Shown here one piece after another: positions 35,195 to 44,026 of a DNA stretch of 64,000 nucleotides. A program made the translations under genes and the position numbers. Origin of the DNA: Geminicoccus roseus DSM 18922 (GTDB lineage Bacteria > Pseudomonadota > Alphaproteobacteria > Geminicoccales > Geminicoccaceae). How positions within the stretch are numbered: position 1 is the first letter of the stretch; each line of letters opens with the position of its first letter. A model generated the notes under the pieces. That model did no database searches. It was not told where the DNA came from and was given only the letters and a program-made list of their open reading frames with translations. The stretch lies in NCBI RefSeq assembly GCF_000427665.1, contig NZ_KE386572.1:2566196-2630195 (forward strand), given 5' to 3'.

Positions 35195-36428
35195 GCCAGT
35201 CGAGCACGCCCTCGCCGGCGGCGGCGCCGGTGGCGAAGCAGGCCTGCAGGAGGTAGCCGCCGGTCGGCGCCTCCCAGTCCAGCATCTCCCCGGCGACGAA
35301 CAGGCCCGGACAGCGGCGCAGCATCAGCCGCTGGTCGAGTTCCTCCAGGGCGATCCCGCCGCTGCTGCTGATCGCCTCGGCGATCGGCCGGCTGCCGGTC
35401 ACCTCGATCGGCAGGGCCTTCAGGGCGGCGGCGAGCTCGGCCGGTCTGCTTGCAGGCCCAATCCCTGCCTCGCGCAGGAGCACCGGGGTCATCGGCGGCA
35501 GGCGCAGCGACCGGCTGAGCCAGGTCGGCCAGGACTGGCTGCCGCGCGGGCGGGAAAGGCGGCGCAGGAGCTCCTCCGGGGCCAGGTCGGGCTTGAGGTC
35601 GATCTGGAGGCGGCCCTTGCCGCAGGCGTCGATCTGCCGGCGCAGGGCAGCGCCCAGCGCATAGACCAGCTGCCCCTCCACCCCATAGGGCGTCAGCACC
35701 AGTTCGCCCCGGGCGGTCTCGCCGTCCACGGTGGCCGCCAGGTTCTTCATGGGGATGCCGGCAAAGCGCTGCCGGGCCACCTCGGACCACGGCACCAGCA
35801 CCCCGGCATTGGCGGCCCGCAGCGGCCGCACCGCCACCCCGAGCGCGCTCAGCATCGGGACCCAGGCGCCGTCCGCCCCCAGCCTGGGCCAGCTGGCGCC
35901 GCCCAGGGCCAGCACGGCGGCATCCGGCCGGCAAAGGCGCTCGCCATCCGGCCCGTCCAGCCGGAGCGCGCCGTCGCCGCTGATCCCGACTAGTCGGGTG
36001 CGCAGCTTCAAGGTCACACCCAGCTGGTCCAGACGTGCCAGCCAGGCGCGCAGGAGCCCGGTTGCCTTCAGCGCCTTGGGGAAGATCCGCCCGCTGGTCC
36101 CGACAAAAGTCTCGGCTCCCAGCTCATCCGCCCAACTGCGCAGCGCCGTCACGTCGAAAGCGGACAAGTGCGGCTCCAGCCAGTTCCGGGCATCCCCATA
36201 ATGCCGGAGAAGTTGTTCCACCTCCCCGACATGGCTGAGATTTAGGCCGCCTCTGCCGGCGATCAGGAATTTCCTCGCAGGACGCGCCGATCCCTCGACC
36301 ACAACTGGTCGCAATCCTTGCTTGGCCATGCGTTCGGCGGCGATCAGCCCGGCGGGGCCAGCGCCGATGACCAGAACAGACGGGGGTTCCTCGCTGTTCG
36401 GCCAATCTCTATCGGTATTTGCAACCAT
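35148..36428 (-). CDS. HI0933/BaiN-like NAD(P)/FAD-dependent oxidoreductase
   Basis: 426 residues, a flavoprotein of the HI0933 (TIGR03862) family. GAGPAGLIAAERMAKQG near residue 23 is the FAD-binding loop, then KFLIAGRGGLNLSH and GRIFPKALKATGLLRAW, and near the C-terminus GLFVAGEMLDWEAPTGGYLL with QACFATGAAAG. Substrate unknown. Start MVANTDRD (36428); a GTG at 36455 in frame is possible. The end overlaps the convergent quinone reductase gene by 47 bp, which is unusual but both frames show clear family matches. Confidence 0.88.
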   Translation of the reverse strand: MVANTDRDWPNSEEPPSVLVIGAGPAGLIAAERMAKQGLRPVVVEGSARPARKFLIAGRGGLNLSHVGEVEQLLRHYGDARNWLEPHLSAFDVTALRSWADELGAETFVGTSGRIFPKALKATGLLRAWLARLDQLGVTLKLRTRLVGISGDGALRLDGPDGERLCRPDAAVLALGGASWPRLGADGAWVPMLSALGVAVRPLRAANAGVLVPWSEVARQRFAGIPMKNLAATVDGETARGELVLTPYGVEGQLVYALGAALRRQIDACGKGRLQIDLKPDLAPEELLRRLSRPRGSQSWPTWLSRSLRLPPMTPVLLREAGIGPASRPAELAAALKALPIEVTGSRPIAEAISSSGGIALEELDQRLMLRRCPGLFVAGEMLDWEAPTGGYLLQACFATGAAAGEGVLDWLRERAGSCRCAPSFP

Positions 36429-36446
36429 CGATTGCCATGATAATGC
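36419..36446 (+). promoter_or_regulatory. Possible promoter for the HU gene
   Basis: TTGCAA (36419) and TAATGC (36441), spaced 16 bp, lie in the 52-bp divergent gap and the first codons of the neighbouring gene. Weak match; shown because the HU promoter must lie here. Confidence 0.3.
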
Positions 36447-36480
36447 GCGTTTCACCTTTAGTCATGCAGAGGAGTACTCC

Positions 36481-36753
36481 ATGACCTTGGACGAACTGAA
36501 TTCGGCAGTCGCAGACAAGGCCGGCATCACCAAGGCCGATTCCGCGAAGGCGGTCCGCGCCGTTCTGGACAGCATCCAGGCCGCGCTCAAGGACGGTGAC
36601 AAGGTCACCATCACGGGCTTCGGCTCCTTCGAGGTCGTGCAGCGCGCCGCCCGCGAGGGTCGCAACCCGCAGACCGGCAAGACGATCACCATCGCGGAAT
36701 CGAAGGCGGTCCGCTTCAAGCCCGGCAAGGGCCTGAAGGACGCGGTCGGTTGA
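36481..36753 (+). CDS. hup: HU family DNA-binding protein
   Basis: 90 residues, standard HU length. Helices MTLDELNSAVADKAGITKAD and AVRAVLDSIQAALKDGDKVT, then the signature GFGSFEVVQRAAREGRNPQTG leading into the beta-arm with the intercalating Asn-Pro. HU dimers bend and compact DNA. A GAGGAG ribosome site precedes the ATG, and an intrinsic terminator follows the stop by three bases, so this is a monocistronic, probably highly expressed gene. Confidence 0.96.
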   Translation: MTLDELNSAVADKAGITKADSAKAVRAVLDSIQAALKDGDKVTITGFGSFEVVQRAAREGRNPQTGKTITIAESKAVRFKPGKGLKDAVG

Positions 36754-36756
36754 CTA

Positions 36757-36786
36757 AGCGCAGCCGTTGCGGCTGCGTTACTTTTG
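36757..36786 (+). terminator. Intrinsic terminator after HU
   Basis: An 8-bp perfect stem, CGCAGCCG (36759) and CGGCTGCG (36770), with a TTG loop is followed by TTACTTTTG. Confidence 0.85.
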
Positions 36787-37077
36787 TCTCCGGATGATCG
36801 AACAAGAAGCAACAGGCATCCGGACAAAGCGCAGGACAGGCTCTCCGTTTCTGGCCTAGTCAATTCCTAGTCACGCCCCAGATGTTCCTTGGGAAGTTCT
36901 GGCAGGCAGGACAGGATCATTCGCCTCAGGGTTGCTGAGGCTGTTCCGCCTCTGTTTCGGCAATCTCCGCCGGCGGTCCTGTGCTCCGGCCGGATCGCCT
37001 TCCGGGGACGGGTGCCGTTGCTCTGGCTGGGGCGACCGTGCCTCGACGCGGCTGGTACCCAAGGTGGCTCCGGCTTC
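36787..37077. other. Gene-free stretch between HU and the ferritin-like gene
   Basis: About 290 bp with no supported gene. It contains a 7-bp hairpin, GCCTCAG (36923) and CTGAGGC (36935). Two converging terminators bound it. Confidence 0.5.
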
Positions 37078-37119
37078 CAAAAACGGCACGAGGGACGGAC
37101 GCTGTCCGCATCCGTCCCT
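37078..37119 (-). terminator. Intrinsic terminator of the ferritin-like gene (reverse strand)
   Basis: Read on the reverse strand: AGGGACGGA (37119-37111) pairs with TCCGTCCCT (37099-37091), followed by CGTGCCGTTTTTGG. It begins 28 bp past the stop. Confidence 0.75.
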
Positions 37120-37147
37120 TGGCTGCCTGGCGGGGGGGCGGATCAGG

Positions 37148-38029
37148 CTAGCGGATGGTGCCGTTCATGCCGTGCGGGAAGAAGCCGCCGCGCGGGGCGC
37201 CGGTACCGAGATAGACGACATCCAGCACCTGGCGCGGCGTGCGCGAGAAGGCGACGCTGTTCAGGTCGGTCGGGACGATGTTGACCTTGCCCTGGTTGCT
37301 CAGACCCTGATCGGTGACCGAGGGGCCATCGATCATGTCGCGCGCGCGGGCAATCCGGCTGGCCAGGAAGCCCTTGCCGGCGCGCAGCAGCATCGAGCGG
37401 ATCTCGCCCGCGTGGTAGGCCTCGACGGCCAGGATGCCGGCGGCCGCCTCCAGATAGGGCGATTCCCGCAAGGCAGGGGTGGCGCCCTTGTAGGCGGTGA
37501 CGCCGACATCCTCGAAGGTGAACGCGCCCAGCCAGAAATTTTCCTCGCTGCTGAACGGATCGAACATCATCGATCCGCTGGGCACGCCGGTGGCCTGGCC
37601 AAGAGCCGAGAAGGACTTCGAGAAGTCGATGGCCGGCCGCGCCACCGCAGCCTTGCCCAGAACGGAACGCAGCAGCTTCACATGGTTGAGCTCGTCCTGG
37701 GCGATCTCCTGGGCGATCTCGCGCTGGTAGCGCGCGCCGAACTGGACCTGGCGCCCGCCGGTGACCGCGCCGACGGCCTGATTGCCCGAACCGGCGTCGC
37801 TGGCGTCCAGACCACGGCCATAGGCGGCGCGCAGGTAGTATTCGGCCTCCAGATATTCGAGGTTCAGCGCGAAGTTCAGGACGTCCGCCTCGGTGATGGC
37901 CGGGGCGGCCTGGGCTGCCTTGGACCTGAGGATCGCCGGACCGGCCAGCCCGACGGCACCGGCAAGGCCGAGGGTGCGGGTCATCAGGCTGCGCCTGCCG
38001 GTAGCCGCGGTCGAACCTGTCTCTGTCAT
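37148..38029 (-). CDS. Tat-exported ferritin-like domain protein
   Basis: 293 residues. The N-terminus has a twin-arginine signal (TGRRSLMTRTLGLAGAVGLA, cleavage near AQAAPA). The mature protein is a Ferritin_2 (desiccation-related) four-helix domain: ITEADVLNFALNLEYLEAEY, QEIAQDELNHVKLLRSVLG and AAAGILAVEAYHAGEIRSML, with Glu/His metal-ligand spacing. Start MTETGSTAA (38029), since the longer frame would bury the Tat motif. Role possibly metal or stress related in the periplasm; this is a family-level inference. Single gene with its own terminator. Confidence 0.9.
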   Translation of the reverse strand: MTETGSTAATGRRSLMTRTLGLAGAVGLAGPAILRSKAAQAAPAITEADVLNFALNLEYLEAEYYLRAAYGRGLDASDAGSGNQAVGAVTGGRQVQFGARYQREIAQEIAQDELNHVKLLRSVLGKAAVARPAIDFSKSFSALGQATGVPSGSMMFDPFSSEENFWLGAFTFEDVGVTAYKGATPALRESPYLEAAAGILAVEAYHAGEIRSMLLRAGKGFLASRIARARDMIDGPSVTDQGLSNQGKVNIVPTDLNSVAFSRTPRQVLDVVYLGTGAPRGGFFPHGMNGTIR

Positions 38030-39170
38030 GTGGATCTGCCTTCCGATCTGTCCGCCTCGCACGATGTCCCGGATGGGGATCCAGCGTGGCGGCTCTTCGA
38101 AGGGGCTAACGCGGCGCCGGCGATCCGAGATGCAGCGCCTGCGAAAATTCTCGCCTCGTTCCAGCCGGCCGAAGTAAAGGGCGGGATCCGCTTTGCGCTA
38201 TCCCCGGAAACATCCATCGATGTGATGGGTCCGGCGTCTCGGCAAGCCGTCGCGGCGCTACGGCCTGATGCGGCTCATGAAAGCGGGGATCTGGTCGCCG
38301 ACGGGCCGGCAGGCGCTCCTGATCCCTGTCCAGGCGGCGCGGCCGGCCGAGCTCGGCCAGTGCCGGTTCCCGTCCCACTGCTCAGCTGACCTGGGCGCAG
38401 GCCGGACGAGCGGCAGCTACAGCTGAAAGACAACGGCCGCGGCGATGGCCTCGTTTCCGCCATGTCAGGGGCGGCCAAGTCGGCCGACATCACCACCGCG
38501 CCTGGAGCAAGGGGTGGCCCTGGCACTGCTTCCCCAGGCTTGGTGGGATCAATCGTTCATTGGTCCAACTGGCAGCAGCGGGACGGCGATGCGCCAGGGC
38601 GTCGGCCAGCAAGAAGAGGGATGGCGTGCCAACGGTCGGGAATGCTGCAACCGAGCGCCGGCGGTTCGGCCGCAGCCCGAGCGGCTGCCCGTGCTGGACC
38701 AGGCCGCCCCGGGCGCCTGGACAGGGCGCTCGAACAACTTCCTGCAGCGCCATGCTTTCTGATCGGCTCAGCCTGGTCATCGACATTGGGAGAGCCTGCC
38801 GGATGGGCTGCAGGACATGAGGGGGCGCGCGGATTGTACCGCAGCTGCCCCATCCTTGGCCGGGCCGGCCCAAGGACCGACAGCCCGCACGCGATCAGCG
38901 AAGCCCGGCGCGCGATCGAGGGCGACTACCCCACCCGCCAAGGGCTCCGGACCCGATCCCGGTGGAGACGGATGATCCGCTCCCTGCGGATCGAGGCGGG
39001 ATGTGCCTCCAGGCTGTGGCCCGGACGTGACCATGTGCAACCGCTGCCATGGCCTCTGCGGCCTCCTGGCCGCGGCTCCTCTGGGGAGCGTGGATGATGG
39101 ACAGGCCCGGAGGAATGGCAGCTGCTGTTTCGGCAGGCTGCCGGCAGCGGTCCGGTGCCGGGCAACGCTC
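38030..39170. other. Gene-poor region upstream of the IS5-like remnant
   Basis: Roughly 1.1 kb with no frame showing family motifs or steady G/C third-position bias on either strand. The open frames seen are short, Arg/Pro/Ala-rich and change frame often. The first 60 bases presumably hold the ferritin-like gene promoter; the rest may be eroded mobile DNA or a dead gene. Confidence 0.6.
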
Positions 39171-39645
39171 GATCGAGCGCCGCCACGTCAAGCCCCATCA
39201 CTCCGCTTCTGGTGCTAAGGGGATGTCCGATGATCGGCCCTTGCGGGGCGGCCGGACATCAACGTTCCATGGACTGGCCGATGATCGTGGCCAACCGTTC
39301 GCCTGCACCATGGCATCGGGCAACATCGCCGGCATCAGGATGGTAGTGCGCTGCTCCCTACCGCCCCGCCCCTGCGGCGGGCCATCGCCGACAAAGCCCA
39401 TGATGCCGACCGTCTGCGTCCCTGGCTCAGGGCCCGGCACATCCAGGCCATGGCCCCCCTCCACGGCCAGTCGCACCATTTCTTGCCCGCTCGACCGCAA
39501 GGCTTGCGTGCGACGCGGCCTGATCGAGCGGCTGTTCTGCCGGCTCAAGAACGGTTGACGTCTCGCCACCCGTTGAGACCAGCACGCCCCAGAATGTCTG
39601 GCCGCCCTCGCACTCGTCGCCTTTGCTTCAGCCTGGACTGAACGA
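39171..39645 (+). pseudogene. Decayed IS5 family transposase fragment
   Basis: C-terminal half of an IS5-type DDE transposase spread over two frames. Frame one has VKPHHSASGAKG, then GGRTSTFHGLADDRGQPFAC; a shifted frame has RAIADKAHDADRLRPWLRAR; the first frame resumes with DRKACVRRGLIERLFCRLKN, and after a TGA come RLATR and CLAALALVAFASAWTE. These are the canonical 'GRTTKIHALAD', 'ADKAYD(A/S)D' and 'RNLIERLFCRLK...RRIATRYDK' blocks. The N-terminal half and clear inverted repeats are missing, so it is dead. Confidence 0.85.
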
Positions 39646-39777
39646 GTTCCTTCTGGAGTTTGCCGGCATCTCTTGGCTTCCAGGGGGCGACGGAAAGGGA
39701 ACTGCGCCCATGCTTGGCCGAGCATCCGACTCCTGTGCCGAGATCTGCCGTTTCCACAACCCTCTCGACGGCCGATC

Positions 39778-40950
39778 CTAGCGCGCCTGGCTGCGCGGAA
39801 GGCTGGCCAGCAGCTTGCGGGCCAGCTGCGGGGCGGTGGTGAACTTGATGGCCGCTGCCGAGTACAGCCCGGATGGCCCGCCCTCGGCACCATGATCGAC
39901 CAGGAGCGGGCGGTTGGTCAGCTCGGTCGAGCCGGCCGCCCCCACCGGCAGCAGGCCGGCATGGACCGCCTGCACCGCGTCGAGGTCCAGGTCGAGCCAG
40001 GGCAGGGCATCGGCGAGATCGTCGATGAAGGCCAGCAGGTCCCTTTCCGGCGGTTGGGGCGCATCCGGCGCGCCGATCCAGGGGGCGTGCCAGGTACCGG
40101 CAAAGGTCCGGCCCTGCAGCGGATAGACGAACAGCACCGGCGCGTTCGGCCGGCGCGCCTGGACCGCCAGGGCGCCCTCGAAGGGAGCCGGCCGGTCCAG
40201 GACTAGGTTGAAGGCCAGGGAAGGGCGGAACAGGTCGCGCCGACGGACCGACGGCAGGTGGGCAAGCGTGAGATCGGTCCAGGGCCCAGTCGTGGTCACG
40301 ACCGTCTCCGCCCGCACTGTCTCCCCGTTGGCGAGGCGCACGCCATGGACCTTGCCATGCTCCACCAGGATCTCCTGGACCGGGTGGGAGGGACGCAGCT
40401 CGGCGCCCGCCGCGCGTGCCCGCGCCGCCAGGGCCGCGGTCAGCCGTGCGGCATCCTTGGCGACCGCATCCGTCCACCGGGCAGCGCCCTGGAGGCCTGG
40501 CGCCTGCAGGCAGGGCAGCAGGTCGCGGGTCTCGCCGACGCTCAGGATCCGGCCCCTGGGCAGATGCCGGTCGGGCCGGATGCCGCGGTTGCGCCAGGAA
40601 GCCAGCGCCGCATCCATGGCAAACGCGGCGCGGAACAGTGCCGGCCGCTTCAGCCCGCGGCCGGTCAGCAGCATCAGGCAAGGCAGGGGCTCCACGAGAT
40701 CCGGAAAGTCCCGCAGCCATTCCCGGCGGGCCTCCACCGATTCCCGATGGCGGACCAGATCCAGGGATTGCAGGTAGCGCAGGCCGCCATGCAGGATGCG
40801 GAACCAGTTGGCCGAGGTCGCCTGGGCGAAATCCGCCCGCCTCTCCAGCAGCGCCACCGTTTGGCCGGTCCGCGCCGCCTCGTAGGCCAGGCACAGGCCG
40901 ACCACCCCGCCCCCGACAATGGCGAGGTCGACCGACGCCCGCTCCGTCAA
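39778..40950 (-). CDS. GlpD-like FAD-dependent oxidoreductase (DAO family)
   Basis: 390 residues. FAD-binding GGGVVGLCLAYEAARTG near residue 13, then ANWFRILHGGLRYLQ, which corresponds to the 'S..LIHGGLRYL' motif of glycerol-3-phosphate dehydrogenases. TTTGPWTD and TFAGTWHAPWIGAPD follow. It lacks the C-terminal DAO_C helical domain of true GlpD and is shorter, so the substrate may be a different 2-hydroxy acid or a glycan intermediate. The TTG start overlaps the amidotransferase stop by four bases (TTGA), making it the last gene of the 44.8-39.8 kb chain. Confidence 0.85.
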   Translation of the reverse strand: MTERASVDLAIVGGGVVGLCLAYEAARTGQTVALLERRADFAQATSANWFRILHGGLRYLQSLDLVRHRESVEARREWLRDFPDLVEPLPCLMLLTGRGLKRPALFRAAFAMDAALASWRNRGIRPDRHLPRGRILSVGETRDLLPCLQAPGLQGAARWTDAVAKDAARLTAALAARARAAGAELRPSHPVQEILVEHGKVHGVRLANGETVRAETVVTTTGPWTDLTLAHLPSVRRRDLFRPSLAFNLVLDRPAPFEGALAVQARRPNAPVLFVYPLQGRTFAGTWHAPWIGAPDAPQPPERDLLAFIDDLADALPWLDLDLDAVQAVHAGLLPVGAAGSTELTNRPLLVDHGAEGGPSGLYSAAAIKFTTAPQLARKLLASLPRSQAR

Positions 40951-42830
40951 TGGCCGACGCCCCAGCGGGTCTTCCAGTCCTGGAAGACCAGCATCGCCCA
41001 GATGACGTGGCTATGGTTGGCACGGTTGCTGCGATGCTCGGCCAAGAGCCGCTGGACGGTGTCCGGCTGGAACAGGCCATCGGCCTTCAGGCGCTCGGGG
41101 GCCAGCAGTTCGTCGGTGAGCGGCCTGAACGCGTCGTTCAGCCAGTGCTTGATGGGGATCGAGAAGCCCTGCTTGGTCCGGTACACGCTTTCGCGCGGCA
41201 CATGGCGCGCGGTCACTTCCTTCAGGAGTGGCTTGGTCTGCCCGTCCTTCAGCTTCATCGAGGAGGGCATCCGGAAGGCCAGCTCGACAAGCTCGATGTC
41301 CAGCAGCGGGACGCGCAGCTCCAGGGAACAGGCCATCGACATCCGGTCGGTCTTCACCAGGCAGTTGTCGACCAGGTAGGACTTCATGTCGACATGCAGC
41401 GCCCGGTCGACCGGGTCGCGTGCCTCGGCTTCCTGCATGTAGCGCCGGACATGGGCCTCGGCGCCGGTGTCGCGCTGCTCGCCCATGCCGGCCGTGAACA
41501 GATTGCCGCGCAACGCTGCGTCCATGAACAGCCGCCAGCGGGCATGGCCCAGGGCCGGATCGAGCCTGGCTCCCTCGACAAAGCGCTTGGCCTTGTTGAT
41601 CAGCCCCTTCTTCTGCGGCCGGGGCGGGATTCGGTCCAGCAGAGGGGCGATCACGCCCTGGCGGAGAAAGGCCGGCAGGCGCTGCCAGCGCCCAGCCATC
41701 GCCTGGGCCACATAAGTGTCGTAGCCGCCGAACAGCTCGTCGCCGCCATCCCCGCTCAGCGCCACCGTCACGTGGCGGCGCGCGAGGCGGGAGACGAGGT
41801 AGGTCGGGAAGATCGAGAAGTCGGCGATCGGATCGTCCATGAAATGCATCAGGTGGTCGAACATGCCCCGCACGTCGGCGCGGATCGTCTCGACCTCATG
41901 GCGCACGCCGAGATGGCGCGCCACCCGGCGCGCATGGGGCAGCTCGTCATAGGATGCGTCGTCAAAGCCGATCGAGAAGGTCAGCGCACCCTTGCCCATC
42001 TGGGACACGACCATCGAGCTGTCGACGCCCCCCGACAGGAGAGCTCCCAGCGGGACATCGGCCACCATCTGCCGGCGGACCGCCTGGCCGATCGCGGCGT
42101 CGAGCCGGTCCGCCCAGGCGCGCTCCTCGCCCGGTTCCACCGCATCGGCAGCGGGCAGGTCCCAGTAGCGGCGTTCCTGCACGGCACCCCTGTCCAGGTC
42201 CACCGCCAGGGTGCAGCCCGGCTCCAGCTTGCGGATGGCGCGAATCAGCGTGCGCGGGGCCGGGACATATTCCCAGCTCATGAACTCTGCCAGGGCATCA
42301 TGGTCGAGTTCGCGGGGCACCAGCCCGCTTGCCAGAAGCGCCTTGATCTCGGAGCCGAACACCAGCTGGCCCGGCAGCTTCGCCACGAACAGCGGCTTGA
42401 TGCCGACCTGGTCGCGGGCCAGGAGCACGCGCCGGCGCGTGCGGTCGTGCAGCGCGAAGGCGAACATCCCGTTCAAAAGGCGGGGGAACGCGTCACCATG
42501 CTCCTCGTAGAGGTGGACCAGCACCTCGGTGTCCGAGCGGGTGCGGAACCGGTGGCCGCGCCGCTCCAGGTCCTGGCGCAGCTCGCGGTAGTTGTAGATC
42601 TCGCCGTTGAAGACGACCTGGACCGTGCCGTCCTCGTTGCCGATCGGCTGATGACCGCCCGCGACGTCGATGATCGACAGCCGGCGCATGCCCATCAGCA
42701 CCGGCGGATCGACATGATGACCAACGCCGTCGGGCCCCCGGTGGAGGATCGTGTCGGTCATCCGCGCCAGCAGGGATGGATCGAGGCGGTCGCCGCCCGG
42801 GAAGGTCAGGACGCCTGCGATTCCACACAT
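40947..42830 (-). CDS. asnB: Asparagine synthase (glutamine-hydrolysing) family amidotransferase
   Basis: 627 residues. The N-terminal Ntn glutaminase domain starts MCGIAG with nucleophile Cys2, followed by HRGPDG and FNGEIYNYREL. The C-terminal synthetase domain has the pyrophosphate loop SGGVDSS and ALSGDGGDELFGGYDTY. It amidates a carboxylate with glutamine-derived ammonia, with ATP. In surface-glycan and secondary-metabolite clusters such enzymes often act on something other than free aspartate. Here it follows a glycosyltransferase (25-bp overlap) and precedes the GlpD-like gene, suggesting a pathway-specific substrate. Confidence 0.93.
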   Translation of the reverse strand: MCGIAGVLTFPGGDRLDPSLLARMTDTILHRGPDGVGHHVDPPVLMGMRRLSIIDVAGGHQPIGNEDGTVQVVFNGEIYNYRELRQDLERRGHRFRTRSDTEVLVHLYEEHGDAFPRLLNGMFAFALHDRTRRRVLLARDQVGIKPLFVAKLPGQLVFGSEIKALLASGLVPRELDHDALAEFMSWEYVPAPRTLIRAIRKLEPGCTLAVDLDRGAVQERRYWDLPAADAVEPGEERAWADRLDAAIGQAVRRQMVADVPLGALLSGGVDSSMVVSQMGKGALTFSIGFDDASYDELPHARRVARHLGVRHEVETIRADVRGMFDHLMHFMDDPIADFSIFPTYLVSRLARRHVTVALSGDGGDELFGGYDTYVAQAMAGRWQRLPAFLRQGVIAPLLDRIPPRPQKKGLINKAKRFVEGARLDPALGHARWRLFMDAALRGNLFTAGMGEQRDTGAEAHVRRYMQEAEARDPVDRALHVDMKSYLVDNCLVKTDRMSMACSLELRVPLLDIELVELAFRMPSSMKLKDGQTKPLLKEVTARHVPRESVYRTKQGFSIPIKHWLNDAFRPLTDELLAPERLKADGLFQPDTVQRLLAEHRSNRANHSHVIWAMLVFQDWKTRWGVGH

Positions 42831-44026
42831 ACGGCTCTGCTTCTTTCGGGACAGACCATGTCGAGCACGCGGCGCATCTTCGCGACGTAGATCGGCCGGC
42901 TGTAGACGTCGGCGTAGCGGCGGCGCGCCCCTTCGGCGACCGCCGCCCGGGCCTCGTCGTCGCCGATCGCGGCGACCAGGGCCTGGCCGAACGCAGCAGG
43001 CTCAGGATCGCTCAGGAAGCAGACCGTGTCGTCCAGGACCTGGGTGTGCGACAGGATGTTGGTCGCCACCAGCGGCACGCCGCTGGCCAGCTGCTCGTAG
43101 ATCTTGAGCGGCGTGTTGATCCCGGTGCTGCGCGGCGAGACCAGCACGTGGGCCATGCCGATATAGTGCTTGGCCAGGGTCTGGGCGACCCGGCCGGTGA
43201 ACACCACCTGGTCGCCGATCCCGAGGTCGCTGGCCAGGCCGCGGTAGTGCTCGACCTGCTCCGGGGTGCCGCCGACGATCAGGAGCAGCGCGTCCGGCGT
43301 CTGCGGGAACGCCTGGGCGAACCCGCCCAACAGGATCTCGATGCCCTGGTAGGCTTCCAGCGTGCCGGCATAGACGACCAGCTTGCGGTCGGCCGGCAAG
43401 GGGATCGGTGGCGGCGGGGGCGCCCCCTGGACCGTCCGGACCAGCCGCACCGGGTCGAAGATCGAGTTCTCGATCAGCACATGCCGGCTGCGATCCGGCA
43501 CCAGCGGCTCCGCGTAGCGGGCAAGTTCCGGGCAGATCGTGATCACCGCGTCGGCGTTCTTGAGGCAGGTCCGCTCCAGCCACTCGAAGATGCCGATGAT
43601 GATCCTGGATTCGGTGAATTTGTAGTTGCGGAGCTGTTCGGGCAGGCTCGAATGCATGTCGTAGATCAGCCGGAAGCCGAAGAGCGGCTTCAGGAAGCGC
43701 AGGAAGAACACGCTCTCCTCATGCGCATGGACGAACTGGTAGCGCCGGGTGCACAGCAGGAACAGCGTCCAGAACAGCATGAAGACGTCGAGGAACAGCT
43801 TGAGCGGCGACGGCCCGATCTTGACCGGCCCCAGGAACTCCATCCGCGGGATGCGGTAGATCCGGACGTTGGGCAGGTCGATGTCTTCGCCGCGCCCATA
43901 GCACAAGAGGTCGACGTCGAATCCTTCCTCGGCAGTCACCAGGGTTCGGTAATAGACGGAAAACGGAGTGCCACGCGGCGTGAAAAATGGCTGAGGTGCT
44001 ACCACCAGCGCCCGAGGACGAATCAT
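42806..44026 (-). CDS. Family 4 glycosyltransferase
   Basis: 406 residues, GT-B fold. The N-terminal Rossmann half has APQPFFTPRGTPFSVYYRT, HAHEESVFFLRFL and LIYDMHSSLPEQLRNYKF. The C-terminal half has VVYAGTLEAYQGIEILLGG, LLLIVGGTPEQVEHY and SPRSTGINTPLKIYEQLASG, the nucleotide-sugar binding block. The ATG at 44026 overlaps the stop of the PHP-like gene (ATGA), and its 3' end overlaps the amidotransferase start by 25 bp. It probably adds a sugar to a membrane or lipid acceptor; donor and acceptor unknown. Confidence 0.92.
   Translation of the reverse strand: MIRPRALVVAPQPFFTPRGTPFSVYYRTLVTAEEGFDVDLLCYGRGEDIDLPNVRIYRIPRMEFLGPVKIGPSPLKLFLDVFMLFWTLFLLCTRRYQFVHAHEESVFFLRFLKPLFGFRLIYDMHSSLPEQLRNYKFTESRIIIGIFEWLERTCLKNADAVITICPELARYAEPLVPDRSRHVLIENSIFDPVRLVRTVQGAPPPPPIPLPADRKLVVYAGTLEAYQGIEILLGGFAQAFPQTPDALLLIVGGTPEQVEHYRGLASDLGIGDQVVFTGRVAQTLAKHYIGMAHVLVSPRSTGINTPLKIYEQLASGVPLVATNILSHTQVLDDTVCFLSDPEPAAFGQALVAAIGDDEARAAVAEGARRRYADVYSRPIYVAKMRRVLDMVCPERSRAVCVESQAS

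Noticed and set aside
38445-38873. Small proteins on either strand upstream of the IS5-like remnant
   Set aside because: Short, Arg/Pro/Gly-rich, frames overlap on both strands, no motif and no steady third-position bias.
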